64,000 bases of DNA, from contig NZ_KN676113.1 in the NCBI RefSeq assembly GCF_000802185.1, positions 530,581-594,580 of the forward strand. The letters run 5' to 3'. A program made the position numbers and the translations under genes. This document shows positions 37,101 through 45,294 of the stretch, one piece after another (the stretch's first letter is position 1; each line of letters starts with the position of its first letter). Under the pieces are notes generated by a model. The model made no database searches. It had not been told where the DNA came from and saw only the letters and a list, made by a program, of their open reading frames with translations. The DNA comes from Belnapia sp. F-4-1 (GTDB lineage: Bacteria; Pseudomonadota; Alphaproteobacteria; Acetobacterales; Acetobacteraceae).

Positions 37101-37364
37101 CGGCTTCGCCTCCGCGCCATCCTGATGACCTCGCTCGCCTTCATCCTAGGCGTGCTGCCGCTCGTCATCGCCAGCGGGGCGGGGTCGGAGATGCGGCGCG
37201 CGGTCGGCTCCGCGGTCTTCTTCGGGATGATCGGGGTGACGGCCTTCGGCCTGCTCTTCACCCCCGTCTTCTACATGGTGATCCGCCGCATCGTCGGCCC
37301 GCGCCGCTCCATCCTGCGGCAGATGACGCGCCAGCAGCGCCGCAAGCCGCGGCTGCCCGGCTGA
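34176..37364 (+). CDS. RND multidrug efflux pump, HAE1 family permease
   Basis: A 1062-residue inner-membrane proton-driven exporter of the AcrB/MexB type with 12 membrane segments and two large periplasmic loops. The proton-relay aspartates are D410-D411 in VVDDAIVVVENVERH. The N-terminal LSLPISEYPDVAPPTV and the C-terminal GLAAKNAILIVEFA are classic HAE1 signatures. Substrates cannot be predicted. It starts inside the adaptor stop and ends four bases from the convergent sensor kinase gene. Confidence 0.95.
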   Translation: MSNIGVISVRQPVLACVLSLVLLIVGGLSMLSLPISEYPDVAPPTVVVATNYPGASAQVVADTVATPIEQEVNGTEGMLYMSSQSTADGRMTLTVTFRLGTDPDRAQILVQGAVSTALPRLPEEVRRWGVTTRKIATDRLMIIFVTSPDGSYDQLYVSNFALRQVRDELLRIDGIGDIDMQGARDYAMRVWLDPGRMMANNITAEDVIAAIQAQNAEIAGGQIAEPPVTGQAFQPNLTFRGRLADPAEFEHIVVRASAGGRLLRLHDIGHVEIGAASYTTGSTLQGRPAVALAVTQRPGSNSLDTARLIRERLDAITQNFPAGIKAEIAYDPTRFVAESVHELAQTIGEAVVLVVLVVLLFLQNWRAAMIPILAIPVSLIGTFGVMIVLGFTLNVLTLFGLVLAVGIVVDDAIVVVENVERHLAEEPSAAAAAERTMMEVGGALISIALVLCAVFVPTTFLEGITGRFFRQFAITISVATALSCFCSLTLSPALASLILRHHAPKTILRPSPLRRLVTALLDGFNRGFDRLADAYGALTRRLVQRTGPMLALYALLIGGAGFLLVTAPQGFVPAQDRGYAVVSIELPGGASLARTTAVVERAAAIVRNIPGIASVSALAGISGATNTAGSNQGTLTPVFLPWDERLPHGITSATILRELRRRLAVLDEATVLVIPPPSVPGLGSGAGFALRLEDRTGRGTAILAAAAEDLVAALRRVPGLAGVYTPFRIDAPLIAVDIDRSKIEMLGVPVARLSQSIETMLGSSYVNDFTAYGRNWRVVAQASPEYRREPGDLSRLFTRNSDGQMVPLANVMTLRDITGPQRVPRYNLYPSAEVAGEILPGTGSAAAIAAIERLARRTLPDGIGFDWTDLSYEQTQSGNAGLLVFPLCVLFVYLVLAAQYGSWSLPFAVILIVPMCLLTSTLGVRMLGQDVNILTQIGFVVLVGLAAKNAILIVEFAQQREDEGVTPIEAVVEACRLRLRAILMTSLAFILGVLPLVIASGAGSEMRRAVGSAVFFGMIGVTAFGLLFTPVFYMVIRRIVGPRRSILRQMTRQQRRKPRLPG

Positions 37365-37368
37365 GGCG

Positions 37369-39291
37369 TCAGTAGGCGAGCCGCGCCAGCGGCACCTCCA
37401 GCCGGAGGGTCAGCCCCTCCGGCGCCCAGTCCTGCGCGATGGTCCCGCCGAGCTGGGTGATGGCGCCCCGCTCGGCCAGGATGGTGCCGAAGCCGCGCCG
37501 CTCCGGCGGCCCCTCCACCTCCGGCCCGCCGCGCTCCCGCCAGGTGAGGCCGAAGCGCTCGCCCAGCCGCTCCCCGGTGATGGCGACGCCGCCTTCCGGC
37601 CGCGACAGCGCGCCGTACTTCGCCGCATTGGTCGCCAGCTCGTGCAGGATCAGCGCCAGCGAGGTCGCCGCCTTCACCCCGACCGGCACGTCGTCGCCGC
37701 CAAGCTGCATCCTTCCCGCCTCCTCGGCCCCATAGGGCGCGAGCAGGGTGGCGAGCAGCCCCTTCAGCGTCGTCCCGCCCTCGGCCGGCTGCGCCTCGCC
37801 GTTATGCGGCCGCACATAGTCATGCGCCCGCGCCAGGGCCTGCAGACGGCGGCGGAGGGTGGCGGCGAAGCCCTTCACCTCGGCCGGGGCGCCGGAGGCG
37901 GAAAGCGAGACCATCCCGCCGATCACGGTGAAGATGTTCTTGATCCGGTGCGAAAGCTCCTTCGCCAGCAGCTCCTGCCCCTCCTCGGCCCGCTTGCGCT
38001 CGGTGATGTCCACCACCGCGCCGGAGAAGCGGATCGGCCGCCCCCCGGCATCCTGGGCGCAGCGGCCGCGCGCGACCACCGAACGCGTCTCGCCGCCGGG
38101 CGGCCGCACCCGGTACTCCGCCTCGAAGGCGTCGCCCGTCGCCATCGCCTGCTCGATCTGCTGCCGCACCCGGTCCCGGTCCGCCGGCTCCACCGCCTCG
38201 AACAGCAGGGCGATCGGCACCCCGGCCGCCATCGCCGCCGGATCCTGGCCGAACATCCGCGCATAGCCCGCATCGGCGGTGATGCGGTCCGCCGGGACGT
38301 CCCAGACGAAGGTGCCGATCATCTCCGCCGCGCCCAGCGCCAGGCGCAGCCGCTCCTCGCTGAGGCGGAGCTTCTCCTCGGTCGCCTTGATGTCCTCGAT
38401 ATCGGTGCAGGTGCCGAACCAGCGCTCGATCCTGCCCCCCGCATCGCGCACCGGCATCGCGCGGCCGAGGGTCCAGCGATAGGCGCCATCGGCGCGGCGC
38501 AGCCGGTACTCGATCTCGTAGGGCTCGCCCGTTTCCAGCGAGCGGCGCCAGCGCTCCCAGGCGCGGGCCTGGTCGTCCGGGTGGAACATGCCGTTCCAGC
38601 CCGCGCCATCGGTCGAGCCGAAGGGCACGCCGGTGAACTCGTACCAACGGGCGTTGTAGTAGTCGTGGGACCCGTCCGGCAGGGTGGACCAGACCATCTG
38701 CGGCATCGCGTCCGCCAGCACGCGGAACCGCCGCTCGCTCGCCTCGCGCGCGGCCAGCGCGCGCCGCAGCTCGAGCCGCGCCATCACCTGCCGCGCCAGC
38801 ACCTGCAAGGCGAAGCCCTGCTGCTCGCTAAGCCCCTCCGGCCGCGGCCGCCGGTCGATGACGCAGAGCGTGCCGAGCGGCAGCCCGTCCTCCGTCTCCA
38901 GCAGGGCGCCGGCATAGAAGCGAATATGCGGCGCCGACGTCACCAGCGGGTTGCCGGCGAAGCGCGGGTCGGTCGCGGTGTCGGTCACGACGAAGAGACC
39001 CCGCTGCAGGATGGCATGGGCACAGATGGACACGTCGCGCGGAGTTTCCCGCACCCCAAGCCCCACCTCGGCCTTGAAGAACTGCCGGTCCTCGCCGAGC
39101 AGGCTGACGAGCGCGATCGGCGCGTTGCAAAGCTGAGCGGCCAGCTCCACGACCTCGTCGAACTCCCGCTCGGGCGGCGTGTCGAGGACGTTGTAGCTGT
39201 CGAGGGCGGAAAGCCGCTTGGCCTCGTCCCAGTCCTGGCCTTGCGACCGGTAAGGCTGGACCTCGTCCGCCTGGCCTTCGAAGGCGTTCAT
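37369..39291 (-). CDS. GAF-PAS-PAS HWE-type sensor histidine kinase
   Basis: A 640-residue cytosolic sensor kinase. A GAF domain (about 40-175) is followed by two PAS/PAC units (about 184-305 and 312-435) and an HWE/HisKA_2 kinase with phospho-acceptor H448 in ELSHRIKN, N-box HELATNAAKYG (550-560) and the W-x-E element WRE at 584-586. HWE kinases in Alphaproteobacteria often serve light, redox or general stress signalling. No membrane segment is present. The start at 39291 is 46 bases after the receiver gene, in the same direction, so the pair is probably an operon. The frame is open upstream, but the ATG before NAFEGQADEV is the sensible start. Confidence 0.9.
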   Translation of the reverse strand: MNAFEGQADEVQPYRSQGQDWDEAKRLSALDSYNVLDTPPEREFDEVVELAAQLCNAPIALVSLLGEDRQFFKAEVGLGVRETPRDVSICAHAILQRGLFVVTDTATDPRFAGNPLVTSAPHIRFYAGALLETEDGLPLGTLCVIDRRPRPEGLSEQQGFALQVLARQVMARLELRRALAAREASERRFRVLADAMPQMVWSTLPDGSHDYYNARWYEFTGVPFGSTDGAGWNGMFHPDDQARAWERWRRSLETGEPYEIEYRLRRADGAYRWTLGRAMPVRDAGGRIERWFGTCTDIEDIKATEEKLRLSEERLRLALGAAEMIGTFVWDVPADRITADAGYARMFGQDPAAMAAGVPIALLFEAVEPADRDRVRQQIEQAMATGDAFEAEYRVRPPGGETRSVVARGRCAQDAGGRPIRFSGAVVDITERKRAEEGQELLAKELSHRIKNIFTVIGGMVSLSASGAPAEVKGFAATLRRRLQALARAHDYVRPHNGEAQPAEGGTTLKGLLATLLAPYGAEEAGRMQLGGDDVPVGVKAATSLALILHELATNAAKYGALSRPEGGVAITGERLGERFGLTWRERGGPEVEGPPERRGFGTILAERGAITQLGGTIAQDWAPEGLTLRLEVPLARLAY

Positions 39292-39337
39292 TGCCACATT
39301 TCCGATACAAATCTCAGCTGTACAAATTCGCACTGAT

Positions 39338-39703
39338 TCAGGGCCGTGGCGAGAGCTTTGCCCGTAATGTGTGCTCGATCTCGACGGGGTCATAGGGCTT
39401 GGGGACGAAAGGAACCGAGCGCAGCTGGGGCGGCAGCTCCTCGGGCCGGGAGCCGGAAATGAAGGCGAAGGGCAGCCCGCGCTCGTGCAGCGCCTCGGCC
39501 AGGTCGAAGGTCTTGCCGTCCAGCACGTCGATGTCGAGCAGGGCGGCGTCGAAGGTGGTATCGGCGAGGGCGCGCCGCGCCTCGCGCACCGAGGCGGCGA
39601 GCGCAACCTGGGCGTGGCCTTCCCCGAGGCTCAGAACAATCTCCTCGAGATCGAGCGCAACCATCGGGTCGTCCTCCACGATCAATATCCGACGCGCATT
39701 CAT
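39338..39703 (-). CDS. Stand-alone response regulator receiver protein
   Basis: A 121-residue single-domain receiver with acidic pair D11-D12, phospho-acceptor D57 (LLDIDV), switch serine S83 (FISGS) and K102 (PKPYD). It has no output domain and may act as a phosphate sink or by protein contact. An in-frame GTG at 39718 would add five residues; the ATG before NARRILIVEDD was preferred. It lies just upstream of the HWE kinase gene. About 200 bases separate it from the divergent ferredoxin reductase gene. Confidence 0.88.
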   Translation of the reverse strand: MNARRILIVEDDPMVALDLEEIVLSLGEGHAQVALAASVREARRALADTTFDAALLDIDVLDGKTFDLAEALHERGLPFAFISGSRPEELPPQLRSVPFVPKPYDPVEIEHTLRAKLSPRP

Positions 39704-39902
39704 GGTCTTCCCCGACACTCAGGCACCGCTGCGGCGGGCCAGGCCCATCGATACGCGAACGCATTGCCACCCTCCTCAGCCCCGCGTCATAACGAGCTTG
39801 TGACGATGCATGCCCCCGCATAGGCTGCCGCAGGGTTTCCTTGACGCCTTCCGCCCCGTCATGCCCATGCTCGCGCCAACCGGGCCGGAAGGAGCAGGCA
39901 GG

Positions 39903-41132
39903 GTGGAGGAGGGACCAGGGATCGTCATCGCCGGGGCCGGCCATGCCGGCGGCTCGGCCGCGGCCTTCCTGCGCCAATATGGCTGGAAGGGGCCGATCAC
40001 CCTGGTCGGCGAGGAACCCCTGCTGCCCTATCAGCGCCCGCCCCTGTCCAAGGCCTGGCTGAAGCGCGAGGCGACCGCCGACAACCTCGCCCTCCGCCCC
40101 GAGCGCTTCTATACACAGCACCGCATCGCCACCCGCCTCGGCACCCGGGTAGCGGCGATCGACCGCGCCGCCCGCCGCCTCGCCCTCTCCGATGGCACCA
40201 CTCTCCCCTATGACCGGCTGATCCTGGCGACCGGCGCCTCGCCCCGCCGCCTCGGCCTGTCCGGCGATGCTTTCTCCGGCGTGCTGGCGCTCCGCACCGC
40301 CGCCGATGCGGATGCCCTGGCCGATGTGCTCCTCCCCGGCCGGCGCCTCGCCATCATCGGCGGCGGCTATATCGGCCTCGAAGTCGCCGCCTCCGCCCGC
40401 GCCCTCGGCGCCTCGGCCGTGGTGATCGAGCGCGAGCCCCGGGTGCTGGCCCGCGTCGCCGGCCATGCCCTGTCCGGCTTCCTCGAAGCCCGCCACCGGG
40501 CGGAGGGCGTCGAGCTGCTGCTGGAAGCCGCCGTGGAGACGATCGAAGGCGAGGCCGGCGCCGCCGCCGCGGTCCGCCTCATCGACGGCCGCCGCATCCC
40601 CTGCGATGCCGTCCTCGTCGGCATCGGCGCCGTCCCGAACGACGCCCTCGCCGCCGACTGCGGCCTCGAGGCCGGCGGCGGCATCACCGTCGACCTCGCC
40701 GCCCGCACCTCGGACCCGCTGATCCACGCCATCGGCGACTGCACCCGCCGCCCGCTGCCGCTCTACGGCCGCGAGGCCCGGCTGGAGAGCGTCCCCAACG
40801 CCATCGAGCAGGCGAAGCAGGCCGCTGCCGACATCTGCGGCCGCCCGCCGCCGGTGCCGGAGGTGCCCTGGTTCTGGTCGGACCAGTACGACCTCCGCCT
40901 GCAGATCGCCGGCCTCGCCTTCGACCCGGCCGAGGCGGTGGTCCGCGGCGCGCCGGAGAGCGGCAGCTTCGCCGTCTTCCACCTCGCCGCCGACCATCGC
41001 GTGCTGGCGGTGGAGGCGGTGAACGCGCCGGCCGAGTTCATGGCGGGACGCATCCTGGTCTCGAAGCAGCGGCAGGTGGCGCCCCAGCTGCTGCATGACG
41101 CGGCGCTGCCGCTCAAGGACCTTGCCATCTGA
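39903..41132 (+). CDS. Ferredoxin reductase (NAD(P)H/FAD), CYP153 system
   Basis: A 409-residue flavoprotein of the putidaredoxin reductase type. The FAD motif GAGHAGG is at 11-17, [10 protein letters not shown] follows, the NAD(P)H motif [12 protein letters not shown] is near 150, and the C-terminal IGDCTRRP and an [11 protein letters not shown] stretch close the FAD site. GTG at 39903 has AAGGAG 8 bases upstream and fits the family start better than the ATGs further upstream. It passes electrons from NAD(P)H to the ferredoxin encoded 29 bases downstream. Confidence 0.88.
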   Translation: MEEGPGIVIAGAGHAGGSAAAFLRQYGWKGPITLVGEEPLLPYQRPPLSKAWLKREATADNLALRPERFYTQHRIATRLGTRVAAIDRAARRLALSDGTTLPYDRLILATGASPRRLGLSGDAFSGVLALRTAADADALADVLLPGRRLAIIGGGYIGLEVAASARALGASAVVIEREPRVLARVAGHALSGFLEARHRAEGVELLLEAAVETIEGEAGAAAAVRLIDGRRIPCDAVLVGIGAVPNDALAADCGLEAGGGITVDLAARTSDPLIHAIGDCTRRPLPLYGREARLESVPNAIEQAKQAAADICGRPPPVPEVPWFWSDQYDLRLQIAGLAFDPAEAVVRGAPESGSFAVFHLAADHRVLAVEAVNAPAEFMAGRILVSKQRQVAPQLLHDAALPLKDLAI

Positions 41133-41161
41133 AGGCAGGACAGCAGGGAGAAACGACGCGC

Positions 41162-41482
41162 ATGCCGCAGGTCACCTATATCGAGCACAACGGCACCGAG
41201 CACCGGATCGAGCTGGAAGCCGGCAAGTCGGTGATGCAGGGCGCCATCGACAACGGCATCCCCGGCATCGATGCCGATTGCGGCGGCGAATGCGCCTGCG
41301 CCACCTGCCATGTCTATGTGGACGAGGCCTGGCTGGCGAAATGCGGCACGGCCGGCGAGCAGGAGGCGAGCATGCTGAGCTTCGCCGCGACGGCGGAGCC
41401 GAACTCCCGCCTTTCCTGCCAGATCACCATGGCGCCCGAGCTCGACGGCCTCGTCGTCCGCATGCCGGAGGCGCAGCACTAG
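41162..41482 (+). CDS. [2Fe-2S] ferredoxin (adrenodoxin/putidaredoxin type)
   Basis: A 106-residue electron carrier. The cluster ligands are C40, C46, C49 and C86, with the CxxxxxCxxC spacing of P450-type ferredoxins, in [10 protein letters not shown] and LSCQI. C44 is an extra cysteine between ligands. It is placed between the reductase and the P450 gene, and should transfer single electrons to the CYP153 enzyme. Confidence 0.94.
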   Translation: MPQVTYIEHNGTEHRIELEAGKSVMQGAIDNGIPGIDADCGGECACATCHVYVDEAWLAKCGTAGEQEASMLSFAATAEPNSRLSCQITMAPELDGLVVRMPEAQH

Positions 41483-41508
41483 AAGCAAGAAGGAAGGAGG
41501 AGCTGGCG

Positions 41509-42759
41509 ATGAACGCCCCCGTCGACCTCGACCACGCCCGCATCGCCGCATCCACGCCGCTCGACCGGCTGGATCCGAGCAACCCGGCGATCTTCCGCGA
41601 CGATGCCTGGCAGCCCTATTTCGCCCGGCTGCGGCGCGAGGCGCCGGTGCACTACACGCCGGAGAGCATGTTCGGCCCCTTCTGGTCGGTCTCCACCTAC
41701 AAGGAGATCATGCAGTGCGAGCTGGCGCACAAGGTGCTGTCCTCCGACAGCCTCCACGGCGGCATCTCCATCCGCGACCGCGACAAGGCGCTGCGCCTGC
41801 CGATGTTCATCGCCATGGACCCGCCGCAGCATGACGAGCAGCGCAAGGTCGTGCAGCCCATCGTCGCCCCCGCCAACCTGGCGAAGCTGGAGCACGTCAT
41901 CCGCGAGCGCGCGGTCCGCATCCTCGAGGGCCTGCCGCGCAACGAGACCTTCAACTGGGTGGACCGCGTTTCCATCGAGCTGACGGTCGCCATGCTGGCG
42001 ACGCTCTTCGACTTCCCGCAGGAGGAGCGGCGCAAGCTTTCCCACTGGTCGGATTGCGCAACGGCGCTGCCCATGCCGGGCGGACTGATCGAGAACGAGG
42101 AGCAGCGCGAGGCCGTCTTCGCCGAGATGCTCGGCGCCTTCATGAAGCTTTGGAACGAGCGGGTGAATGCCGAGCCGCGCCCCGACCTCATCTCCATGCT
42201 CGCCCATGGCGAGGCGACGCGGAACATGACGCCGCGGGAGTTCATGGGCAACCTGATCCTGCTGATCGTCGGCGGCAACGACACCACGCGCAATTCGATC
42301 AGCGGCGGCGTGCTCTTCCTCAACGAGAACCCGGAGGAATACGCCAAGCTGCGGGCCAACCCCGCGCTGATCGAGACCATGGTGCCGGAGATCATCCGCT
42401 ACCAGACGCCGCTCGCCCATATGCGCCGCACCGCGACGGCCGATTTCGAGATCGGCGGCAAGACCATCCGCGCCGGCGACAAGGTCGTCATGTGGTACAT
42501 CAGCGGCAACCGCGACGAGGCGGCGATCGAGCAGCCCGACCGCTTCATCATCGACCGTGCCCGGCCGCGCGGGCACCTGTCCTTCGGCTTCGGCATCCAT
42601 CGCTGCGTCGGCAACCGCCTCGCCGAATTGCAGCTAAAGATCCTCTGGGAGGAGATCCTGAAGCGCTTCCCGCGGATCGAGGTGGTGGGCCCGGCCGAGC
42701 GCACCTACTCCGCCTTCGTCCACGGCATCACCAACCTGCCGGTCCGCATCCCCGGCTGA
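41509..42759 (+). CDS. Cytochrome P450, CYP153 family (alkane terminal hydroxylase)
   Basis: A 416-residue soluble P450. It matches CYP153A proteins over its whole length as I recall them: SMFGPFWSVSTYK near the N-terminus, LPMFIAMDPPQHDEQRK, the I-helix GGNDTTRN (255-262), EIIRYQTPL with E294 and R297, and the heme motif FGFGIHRCVGNRLAE with ligand C366. CYP153 enzymes hydroxylate the terminal carbon of medium-chain alkanes or of fatty acids. AAGGAGGAG precedes the ATG. The reductase-ferredoxin-P450 order gives a complete three-part system. Only the alcohol/aldehyde dehydrogenases of the pathway are missing nearby. Confidence 0.92.
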   Translation: MNAPVDLDHARIAASTPLDRLDPSNPAIFRDDAWQPYFARLRREAPVHYTPESMFGPFWSVSTYKEIMQCELAHKVLSSDSLHGGISIRDRDKALRLPMFIAMDPPQHDEQRKVVQPIVAPANLAKLEHVIRERAVRILEGLPRNETFNWVDRVSIELTVAMLATLFDFPQEERRKLSHWSDCATALPMPGGLIENEEQREAVFAEMLGAFMKLWNERVNAEPRPDLISMLAHGEATRNMTPREFMGNLILLIVGGNDTTRNSISGGVLFLNENPEEYAKLRANPALIETMVPEIIRYQTPLAHMRRTATADFEIGGKTIRAGDKVVMWYISGNRDEAAIEQPDRFIIDRARPRGHLSFGFGIHRCVGNRLAELQLKILWEEILKRFPRIEVVGPAERTYSAFVHGITNLPVRIPG

Positions 42760-42767
42760 GGCGCGAG

Positions 42768-42793
42768 GGGGCGGCGGATCGCGCCGCCGCCCC
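42768..42793. terminator. GC-rich hairpin between convergent genes
   Basis: A perfect 10-base inverted repeat (GGGGCGGCGG/CCGCCGCCCC) with the loop ATCGCG lies in the 42 bases between the P450 stop and the DUF4142 stop. No T-run follows on either strand. Its position suggests a shared transcription end or a barrier to read-through. Confidence 0.5.
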
Positions 42794-42801
42794 GGTCCGC
42801 A

Positions 42802-43344
42802 TCAGCCCCGCTGGAGCATCATGGCCAGCTCTTCCAGCATGGTGATGTGCTGCTGGATCGACATGCGGGCCAGGACCGCGATGTGCTGCCCGTCGGCGCT
42901 GCGGTTGGTGTTGTCGAGATAGCCCTGCTGTACCAGCAAGCCTTCGCGATGGCTCAGCAGCTGCCCCTGCACATAGGCGCGGTCGAAGGCCGAACCCGAG
43001 AGGGACTGCAGGCTGGTCAGCACGGCCTGGTGCTCGGCGTCGAGCGGCACCGGCGGCGGGTTCGCCGTATTGGTCATCACCTGCGCCAGCGCGGTCTGCT
43101 CGGCGATCTCGAAGGTGGCGAACTGCTTCACCTTCAGGTTCTCCGACCGCTCCAGCGCCAGCTGGCTGGTCTGCTTGGCGAGCGTGCCGTTCATCAGCGT
43201 CATCGCCGTGTGCTCGGTCGCGGACAGGGTGCGCACCGTTCCCGGCGTGACCATCGGGGCGGTCTGGGCGATGGCGGTCCCGCGCAGCAGCGGCGCGGCC
43301 GCGCCGGCGGCGGCAAGTCCGAGGATCGCATGGCGTCGGTTCAT
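42802..43344 (-). CDS. DUF4142 family exported protein
   Basis: A 180-residue protein with an N-terminal twin-arginine-like export signal (MNRRHAILGLAAAGAAAP..., cleavage near residue 27) and a helical ferritin-like DUF4142 domain (TALAQVMTNTANPP, VQQGYLDNTN, and a C-terminal QQHITMLEEL). Function is not established; relatives are periplasmic and often stress-linked. The frame is open 27 codons upstream, but the signal fixes the start at 43344. It is convergent with the P450 operon. Confidence 0.85.
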   Translation of the reverse strand: MNRRHAILGLAAAGAAAPLLRGTAIAQTAPMVTPGTVRTLSATEHTAMTLMNGTLAKQTSQLALERSENLKVKQFATFEIAEQTALAQVMTNTANPPPVPLDAEHQAVLTSLQSLSGSAFDRAYVQGQLLSHREGLLVQQGYLDNTNRSADGQHIAVLARMSIQQHITMLEELAMMLQRG

Positions 43345-43488
43345 CGGTTCGGCTCCGTTTGGCTGTGGCCGGCGCGCAACGCGCCGCCTCTTTCGCGCAA
43401 ACGGGCCGGTCCGCCAGGGGTTCATCCACTCCTGCGAACGAACTCCCGAAACCTGTTCACCCCGTAACCCTGTGCGGCAGCCGCTTCG

Positions 43489-45192
43489 TCAAGCCCTCGC
43501 GCCGCGTACAAGCCGCCCGGGCAGCGCCCCGGTCGGCTCGCCCTCGCGCGAGACGACCTCGCCATGCACGATCGTCGCCACATACCCCTCCGCCGTCTGC
43601 ACCAGGCGCTTGCCGCCGGCCGGCAGGTCGTAGCGCAGCTCCGGCACGCGGATCTGCAGCCGGCCGTAGTCGATCACGTTGAGGTCGGCCCGCTTGCCGA
43701 CCGCGATCAGCCCCCGATCCGCCAGCCCCAGCGCCAGCGCATTGTCCCGCGTCAGCCGCCGCACCGCGAAGGGCAGCGGCAGCTTCGGCCCGCGCACCCG
43801 GTCCCGCGTCCAATAGGCGAGCATATGCGTCGTCGAGGAGCTGTCGCAGATGATGCTGACATGCGCCCCGCCATCGCCGAGCCCCATCAGCGTCCGCGGA
43901 TGCTCGACCATCTCGCGCACCGCCTCCAGGTCACGGTCGGCATAGTTGATGATCGGCCGGTTGAGGATCGCCTTGCCGTCCCGCTCCATCATCCAGTCCC
44001 AGCACAGCTCGGCCGGATCCCGGCCCTGCTGCGCCGCGATGGCGCCGACGCTCGTTTCCGGCCGCGGCTCGTAATCCGGCGGGTCGTCGAGGCGGAAGAT
44101 CATGTCCCAGACATTCAGCCGGTCCCGCAGCGCCGGGTCCGGCACCTCCTCGGCCAGGATGCGCGCCTTGAAGGCCGGGTCGCGCAACACCTTCATCTTC
44201 TCGGCGAAAGGCAGCTTCGCCACCGCCTGCCAGGACGGCCGCGCCATGAAGGGATGCTGCGACAGCTCGAAGCCGAACATCAGCCCGACCGGCCGCGCCA
44301 TCACCTGCCCCGTCATCGGCACGCCCGCCGCATTCGCCGCCTCGATCTTCTCGAGCAGGAAGCGCCAGAGCCAGGGCCGGCTCTCCCGTTGCAGCAGCGA
44401 GAAGGTCATCGGCCGCCCCGAAGCGGCGGCGATCCGCTGCAGCCGCGCGAACTCGTCCTCCGGCTCGTCGAAGTCGGAGATCACCTGCAGCCAGCTCGCT
44501 CCGGCCTCGCCCGCCGCGCGACCGATCGCCTCCAGCTCCGGCTCGGGCGTGCCGAGGGTCGGCGTATGCGTCCCGTCCAGCGTCTTGTGCGCGATCGCCC
44601 GCGAGGTGGAGAAGCCGAGCGCCCCGGCGCGGATGCCCTCGGCGGCCAGCCGCGCCATCTCGGCGATCTCCTCCGGTGTCGCCTCGGCATAGGCCGCCGC
44701 CCGGCTGCCCATCACATGCACCCTGAGCGGCGCGTGGCACACCTGCGTCGCCACATCCATATCGTAGCGCCGGCTGCCGAGCACATCGAGGAATTGCGGG
44801 AAGGTTTCCCAATTCCAGGGCAGCCCCTCGGTCAGCACCACCTCCGGCAGGTCCTCGACGCCCTCCATCAGCTTCACCAGCGCCTCGCGCGCTTCCGGCC
44901 GGCAGGGCGCGAAGCCGACGCCGCAATTGCCGATCAGCGCCGTGGTCACGCCGTTGAGGGAGGAGCTGTCGAGCCGGCTGCTCCAGGTCGCCTGCGCATC
45001 GTAATGGGTGTGGATGTCGACGAAGCCCGGGGTGACGATCATCCCCCTGGCATCGATCTCCTCGGCCCCTCTTGCTGCGACCTTGCCGATCTCGAGGATA
45101 TGCCCCCCGCCCACGGCGATATCCGCCTCATAGGGCTCGCCGCCGCTGCCATCGACGATGGTCCCGCGGCGGATGACGAGGCTCGGCTCCAT
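43489..45192 (-). CDS. N-acyl-D-amino-acid deacylase-like amidohydrolase
   Basis: A 567-residue metal-dependent amidohydrolase. The metal motif is [10 protein letters not shown] (H61, H63), with the family signature [12 protein letters not shown] and the late GDGGAHVS. D-aminoacylases and dihydropyrimidinase-like enzymes share this layout; N-acyl-D-amino acids are a likely but unproven substrate. No signal peptide is present. The ATG at 45192 has GGAGG 8 bases upstream. It is divergent from the flavoprotein gene, with about 100 bases between. Confidence 0.85.
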   Translation of the reverse strand: MEPSLVIRRGTIVDGSGGEPYEADIAVGGGHILEIGKVAARGAEEIDARGMIVTPGFVDIHTHYDAQATWSSRLDSSSLNGVTTALIGNCGVGFAPCRPEAREALVKLMEGVEDLPEVVLTEGLPWNWETFPQFLDVLGSRRYDMDVATQVCHAPLRVHVMGSRAAAYAEATPEEIAEMARLAAEGIRAGALGFSTSRAIAHKTLDGTHTPTLGTPEPELEAIGRAAGEAGASWLQVISDFDEPEDEFARLQRIAAASGRPMTFSLLQRESRPWLWRFLLEKIEAANAAGVPMTGQVMARPVGLMFGFELSQHPFMARPSWQAVAKLPFAEKMKVLRDPAFKARILAEEVPDPALRDRLNVWDMIFRLDDPPDYEPRPETSVGAIAAQQGRDPAELCWDWMMERDGKAILNRPIINYADRDLEAVREMVEHPRTLMGLGDGGAHVSIICDSSSTTHMLAYWTRDRVRGPKLPLPFAVRRLTRDNALALGLADRGLIAVGKRADLNVIDYGRLQIRVPELRYDLPAGGKRLVQTAEGYVATIVHGEVVSREGEPTGALPGRLVRGARA

Positions 45193-45294
45193 GGCGGCTT
45201 CCTCCGGTGCTTTGCCCGCAGCCTTGGTCGGGCGACCGCCCATGTCAACCATGGCGCAGCCCTTGCTAGGATCGAACGATCAGGAGCCCCTTGG

